The position numbers and the translations under genes are program-made. Positions 13,165 through 16,367 of a stretch of DNA of 16,367 nt are shown here, one piece after another. The stretch lies in the NCBI GenBank assembly GCA_035632055.1, contig DASQHO010000017.1:1-16367 (forward strand), written 5' to 3'. This stretch comes from REEB95 sp035632055 (GTDB lineage: Bacteria > Pseudomonadota > Alphaproteobacteria > ATCC43930 > CGMCC-115725). Numbering within the stretch: position 1 is the first letter of the stretch; every line of letters begins with the position of its first letter. The notes beneath the pieces were generated by a model. It was not told the origin of the DNA. It saw only the letters and a list, made by a program, of their open reading frames with translations, and did no database searches.

Positions 13165-13197
13165 CGTATGCCGCGCGGAGTTCTTCGCGGAGGGATC

Positions 13198-13890
13198 GTG
13201 TCACGCCTTGTCGGCTTCGGCCTGTTCGCTGCCGTCATCGCTGTCGCCGTTGCTGGCTGTTCTCCCGATTACTCGCCCGATGTTTATTCCGGTGATGCCG
13301 TACAGCAAGCCGACAAGGTCGAAGCCGGTGTCGTCATCGGCTTCCGCCAAGTCGACATTCGGTCCGATGGGACGGTCGGCGCCGTCGCCGGCGGTGCCGC
13401 CGGCGGCGTCCTCGGAACCCAGGCCGGCGAAGACGCTGTGACGCGCGCGCTCGGTGCGGTCGGCGGCGCCTTGGCCGGTGGCTTCATCGGCACTGCCGTC
13501 GAGCACACGACCGGTAGCGCCACCGGCTGGGAATACATCGTACGCGAGAGCAAGGGCGATTTGGTGTCCGTGACGCAGCGGCAAGACAAACCCATTGCGG
13601 TCGGACAGAAAGTGCTCGTCATTTTCGGCAAGCAGGCGCGCATCGTGCCGGATTACACGGCCGCCTCGGCGCCGCCGCCGACGCCGTCGCCGGCCCCGGT
13701 CACCGACAAGTCCGGCGCTCACGCGGTGGTGCCGCCGGTTGCGCAGCCGATAGCGGCGGCGTCTGCTCCGCCGACGCCGATCACGCCGGCAGCGGCGCCG
13801 ACGCCATCGCCGGCAGCGTCACCGACCGAGTCGGTGCCGCCGCCGCCGGACGCCAACAAGCCGGACGTGCCGGCGCCGACGAGCCACTAG
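13198..13890 (+). CDS. glycine-zipper (SlyB-like) lipoprotein with Pro/Ala-rich tail
   Basis: A 230-residue envelope lipoprotein. The signal sequence MSRLVGFGLFAAVIAVAVAG ends at a lipobox with the lipidated Cys21, followed by SPDYSPDVY. Two glycine-zipper segments form a membrane-associating hairpin: GAVAGGAAGGVLGTQAG (about 60-76) and LGAVGGALAGGFIGTAV (about 84-100). A SlyB-type C-terminal domain (WEYIVRESKGDLVSVTQRQD and VGQKVLVIFGKQARIVPD) follows, up to about residue 155. The last 75 or so residues are mostly Pro, Ala, Thr and Ser, unusual for SlyB/Pcp proteins, which normally end near the VIFG strand. A GTG at 13198 with GGAGGG just upstream is preferred; an ATG at 13168 would give a longer signal sequence. 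Likely outer-membrane, inner leaflet. Confidence 0.82.
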   Translation: MSRLVGFGLFAAVIAVAVAGCSPDYSPDVYSGDAVQQADKVEAGVVIGFRQVDIRSDGTVGAVAGGAAGGVLGTQAGEDAVTRALGAVGGALAGGFIGTAVEHTTGSATGWEYIVRESKGDLVSVTQRQDKPIAVGQKVLVIFGKQARIVPDYTAASAPPPTPSPAPVTDKSGAHAVVPPVAQPIAAASAPPTPITPAAAPTPSPAASPTESVPPPPDANKPDVPAPTSH

Positions 13891-13928
13891 AGACCGGCGA
13901 GGTCGATCGCCGCGCTCCCGCCGCGCCC

Positions 13929-14276
13929 TCACTGCTTAGCTGACTGGTTCCCAACGAGCAGTCGTAACGGCATCAGCGGGCTGACTGGGATGTACTCGTG
14001 ATCCAGCAGGTGCTCTTTGGCGAGCGGCAGTGACTCCATGATCGATGTCGCCTCTGCGATGTCGCGAGCGTTTAAGAAGAAAACACCTCCCTTGCCGTCT
14101 TCTCGCGAATACCATTCGCGGGTTTTCCCATCGAGATAGAGTTGGACCGTCGCGCGTACCTCGGCGGGCATGATGGCCATGATCCGTTCGCGTGTTACGC
14201 CGGGTTTCGCTTTTAGCAGCGCAAGGACACCGATGGTCGTCGACGTGGAAGTTTGAGCGTGCGGCTGATCGGCCAT
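13929..14276 (-). CDS. muconolactone isomerase-like / YciI-like ferredoxin-fold protein
   Basis: A 115-residue cytoplasmic protein with one alpha/beta ferredoxin-like domain: strand IGVLALLKAKPG (15-26), helix RIMAIMPAEVRATVQLYLDG (31-50), strands REWYSREDGKGGVFFLNARD (53-72), helix IAEATSIMESLPLAKEHLLD (73-92) and a final EYIPVSPLMPLRLL strand (94-107). The pattern of LPxE-RATV-YLDG and SLPL-LLDHEYIP fits the muconolactone delta-isomerase/YciI superfamily. Neighbourhood gives no aromatic-degradation genes, so that reaction is not implied. A strong CAGGAG seven bases before the ATG sets the start. It is the last gene of the HxlR unit, 41 bases after the membrane protein. Confidence 0.7.
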   Translation of the reverse strand: MADQPHAQTSTSTTIGVLALLKAKPGVTRERIMAIMPAEVRATVQLYLDGKTREWYSREDGKGGVFFLNARDIAEATSIMESLPLAKEHLLDHEYIPVSPLMPLRLLVGNQSAKQ

Positions 14277-14317
14277 AGGAAAACTCCTGTTGAGGTCATC
14301 GTAAACGCGAGAGTCGA

Positions 14318-14806
14318 CTATTTGCTGAGCTGCGGCCGCAGCAGCAAACGGAATGCGACGATGTGCGTGATCATCAGCAGCGGCACATAGATGATGGGGA
14401 TCGCGTAAGTTGCGCCCAGTTGCCCCGCGATGGCGGGCAGGTCGAGCAAAGTTGCGTGGTAATAGTCGACGATGAGGTCGGCTATCCCAACGAGATTGAA
14501 GGCGACCACGAACAGCCAGAAAACCGGCGCTATTCTGATTGTCAAAAGCGCCAGCATGGCGAGCAGGCCGGTCGCGAAATCGCCATAAGCGGCGAATGTG
14601 GCGAAGCCCGCTGGCAGATTACCGACGACACCCGGCAGGATGAAGACGAGTCCGAAGAAGCGAAAGCTGTGCAGCGTGGCGATGAGGCGTTGCGCTTCGA
14701 TCCGGCTCATTGCTTTGAGCCGCGGCCAGATATATGCGCCGAAGCACAACAGCCAAGCGACGTAACCGAGAACGAGCTGAATGCGGAAGAGGGTTGTCGG
14801 CGACAT
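14318..14806 (-). CDS. hypothetical inner-membrane protein, five helices
   Basis: A 162-residue hydrophobic protein with helices at about 8-28, 47-64, 72-90, 94-115 and 130-155. Motifs such as LHSFRFFGLVFILPGVVG (45-62), FATFAAYGDFATGLLAMLAL (68-87) and FNLVGIADLIVDYYHA (103-118) suggest a defined family that I cannot name. Asp76, Asp110, Asp114 and His117, in or near helices, could form a polar site. It is in the middle of the HxlR unit (gaps of 43 and 41 bases), so its expression is probably tied to that regulator. Confidence 0.75.
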   Translation of the reverse strand: MSPTTLFRIQLVLGYVAWLLCFGAYIWPRLKAMSRIEAQRLIATLHSFRFFGLVFILPGVVGNLPAGFATFAAYGDFATGLLAMLALLTIRIAPVFWLFVVAFNLVGIADLIVDYYHATLLDLPAIAGQLGATYAIPIIYVPLLMITHIVAFRLLLRPQLSK

Positions 14807-14849
14807 TTGTGATCTCTTGAGGTTCTGGCTCTGTCAGGTGGTCATGCGC

Positions 14850-15326
14850 TCAGTGCGCGTGCCGGCGGTGGGTATGTTCGTCGGCCGCGGGTCCCGGAGC
14901 CGTGCGGAAGCGCGGCGCGGTGAGCGGTTCGCCGCTCGTGCGATCGATCAGCACGGCGTCGACCGGCTCGCCGGTTTGAGTGTCGATGACGACGACGCTC
15001 GGACCCTCAGGCGCGAAATGCCTGTTGCCCCAGGTGAGCAACGCCAACAGCACAGGCCGGAAATCGCGGCCGCGCTCGGTCAGCACGTACTCGTAACGCG
15101 GTGGCCGCTCGCTGTAGCGCCGGCGTTCGAGCAGGCCGCTGGCGACCAGCGCGTTGAGCCGCCGCGTCAGCATGTTGGGCGCGATGTCGAGGCTCTTCTG
15201 GAACTGGTCGAAGCGCGTCAGGCCCTGGAAGGCGTCGCGCAGGATCAGGATGCTCCACCATTCGCCGACGCGCTCGAGACTGCGGGCGATCGGGCACTGC
15301 ATGCTGCCGAAGCTTTTGTGCTGCAT
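14850..15326 (-). CDS. HxlR-family transcriptional regulator with His-rich tail
   Basis: A winged-helix repressor/activator of 158 residues. The HxlR core spans about 8-102: CPIARSLERVGEWWSILILR (11-30), RFDQFQKSLDIAPNMLTRRL (38-57) and the wing RRRYSERPPRYEYVLTERGR (69-88). Cys11 is in the N-terminal CP position that several HxlR/DUF24 members use to sense electrophiles or oxidants. A small C-terminal beta segment (about 110-135) follows, then an unusual tail DEHTHRRHAH (149-158) that could bind metal. The ATG at 15326 is preferred to a TTG at 15338. It heads a three-gene unit and is divergent from the DAHP synthase gene; a palindrome at 15344-15356 is a likely autoregulatory operator. Confidence 0.9.
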   Translation of the reverse strand: MQHKSFGSMQCPIARSLERVGEWWSILILRDAFQGLTRFDQFQKSLDIAPNMLTRRLNALVASGLLERRRYSERPPRYEYVLTERGRDFRPVLLALLTWGNRHFAPEGPSVVVIDTQTGEPVDAVLIDRTSGEPLTAPRFRTAPGPAADEHTHRRHAH

Positions 15327-15343
15327 AGGCGACCCCAAGTGAC

Positions 15344-15356
15344 TTTCATTATGAAA
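15344..15356. promoter_or_regulatory. candidate HxlR operator TTTCAT-T-ATGAAA
   Basis: A perfect 6-bp inverted repeat around a single T, extended by an outer A/T match two bases out on each side. It lies 17 bases upstream of the HxlR ATG, where a bound regulator would block its own promoter. HxlR proteins commonly bind short AT-rich palindromes beside their own gene (family knowledge). Confidence 0.55.
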
Positions 15357-15479
15357 CTAACGGAGCCAACAGTCACTCGCAACATGCAAGTCATAGATGC
15401 AGCTATGCGCCCAGGGCGTTTCACTGGCAAAACGGGCGGGAAGCCTATATTTCTTGGGCTGAGCGAGACCCAATAACCC

Positions 15480-16367
15480 ATGGCCCCGAAAGCGAAATGG
15501 ACGCCCGATAGCTGGCGGTCAAAGCCCGTCAGGCAGGCGCCCGATTATCCCGACGCCAAGGCGGTCGCCGCCGTCGAGGCGACGCTGACGCGTTATCCGC
15601 CGCTGGTTTTTGCCGGCGAGGCGCGGCGGCTGAAGGCTGCGCTGGCCGACGTGGTCGCCGGCAAGGCTTTCCTGCTGCAAGGGGGCGACTGCGCGGAAAG
15701 CTTTGCCGAGTTCCATCCCAACAACATCCGCGACACGTTCCGCGTCCTGCTGCAGATGGCGGTGGTGCTCACCTATGGCGCCGCATGCCCCGTGGTGAAG
15801 GTCTCGCGCATGGCCGGGCAATTCGCCAAGCCGCGCAGTGCGGATACCGAAACTCAGAACGGCGTCACGCTGCCGGCCTATCGCGGCGACATCATCAACG
15901 GCATGGAGTTCACCGCCGAAGCGCGCACGCCCGATCCCAAGCGCATGCTGCAGGCCTTCAGCCAATCGGCGGCGACGCTCAATCTGCTGCGCGCCTTCGC
16001 GCAAGGCGGCTACGCCGATCTCCATCGCGTGCATTCGTGGACGCAGGGCTTCGTGTCGCAAAGCCCGGCCGGCGCGCGCTATCAGGAACTGGCCGACCGG
16101 CTCACCGAGACGCTCGACTTCATGGCGGCCTGCGGCCTGACCAGCGAGACGACGCCGCAGATCCGCGAGACCGATCTCTTCACCTCGCACGAGGCGCTGC
16201 TGCTGCCGTACGAGCAATCGCTGACGCGCATCGATAGCACCACCGGCGACTGGTACGATTGTTCGGCGCACATGCTTTGGGTCGGCGACCGCACGCGCCA
16301 GCTCGACGGCGCGCATGTCGAGTTCATCCGCGGCGTCAAGAATCCGATCGGCCTCAAATGCGGCCCG
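15480..16367 (+). CDS. class II 3-deoxy-D-arabino-heptulosonate-7-phosphate synthase, cut by the window end
   Basis: The first enzyme of the shikimate pathway, condensing phosphoenolpyruvate and erythrose-4-phosphate. The window holds the first 296 residues; full class II (plant/actinobacterial-type) enzymes run to about 450-470. The N-terminus KWTPDSWRSKPVRQAPDYPD (6-25) is typical. Active-site motifs are QGGDCAESF (67-75, metal-binding Cys71), VSRMAGQFAKPRS (108-120, Arg110 and Lys117), SHEALLLPYE (236-245) and WVGDRTRQLDGAHVEFIRGV (267-286), followed by KNPIGLKCGP. The ATG at 15480 has no strong ribosome-binding sequence. It is divergent from the HxlR unit with 153 bases between starts. 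No truncation or frameshift is visible in the part present. Confidence 0.95.
   Translation, partial: MAPKAKWTPDSWRSKPVRQAPDYPDAKAVAAVEATLTRYPPLVFAGEARRLKAALADVVAGKAFLLQGGDCAESFAEFHPNNIRDTFRVLLQMAVVLTYGAACPVVKVSRMAGQFAKPRSADTETQNGVTLPAYRGDIINGMEFTAEARTPDPKRMLQAFSQSAATLNLLRAFAQGGYADLHRVHSWTQGFVSQSPAGARYQELADRLTETLDFMAACGLTSETTPQIRETDLFTSHEALLLPYEQSLTRIDSTTGDWYDCSAHMLWVGDRTRQLDGAHVEFIRGVKNPIGLKCGP

Noticed and set aside
1..16367. CRISPR arrays, insertion sequences, tRNA or rRNA genes, prophage parts.
   Set aside because: No regular repeat-spacer pattern, transposase, terminal inverted repeats, cloverleaf or rRNA-like sequence was seen by eye.

Overview
The window is a GC-rich stretch of chromosome from an alphaproteobacterium, most likely a member of the Hyphomicrobiales (Rhizobiales) related to Bradyrhizobium, Rhodopseudomonas or Pseudolabrys. 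The pointers are a plant/rhizobial-type glutathione reductase, a phasin, an NrtA/CmpA-like Tat-exported binding protein, a class II DAHP synthase, short CCCTAACCC-type dispersed repeats and a cluster of GANTC (CcrM) sites. The placement comes from family knowledge and composition; no search was run.

Layout. 1-1935: a small two-helix membrane protein (108-374) and glutathione reductase gor (491-1867), each followed by a G/C-rich hairpin repeat. 1952-2664 (minus strand): a phasin and, beyond it, a 57-residue hypothetical protein whose ribosome-binding sequence is tandemly duplicated. 2665-3129: a 465-base, comparatively AT-rich intergenic region with several palindromes, including two perfect head-to-head DnaA-box-like sequences. 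3130-7697 (plus strand): a tightly packed five-gene operon with an ABC ATPase, a Tat-exported binding protein, a permease, an OsmC-family protein and an acyl-CoA-dehydrogenase-fold flavoprotein. 7877-11053: a large hybrid sensor kinase (MASE1-CHASE-PAS-HisKA-HATPase-REC) whose leader can form mutually exclusive hairpins. 11200-12623: a SAM methyltransferase (plus strand), then on the minus strand a 53-residue hypothetical protein and a DoxX-family membrane protein. 12740-13890: HU (minus) and a glycine-zipper lipoprotein with a Pro/Ala-rich tail (plus) around a GANTC-rich divergent promoter. 13929-15326 (minus): a three-gene unit of HxlR regulator, five-helix membrane protein and muconolactone-isomerase-like protein. 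15480-end: the first 296 codons of class II DAHP synthase.

How the genes work together. The only clear functional unit is the five-gene operon. The transporter parts belong to the nitrate/sulfonate/taurine-type ABC class. The OsmC protein keeps the first family cysteine but has Ser where the second is expected. The flavoprotein appears to lack the glutamate base of true acyl-CoA dehydrogenases and carries a CxxCxxxC cluster. This suggests import of a small organic, possibly sulfur-containing, compound followed by flavin-dependent oxidation, rather than beta-oxidation. The substrate cannot be read from the sequence. The HxlR unit looks autoregulated through a TTTCAT-T-ATGAAA operator just upstream of its first gene.
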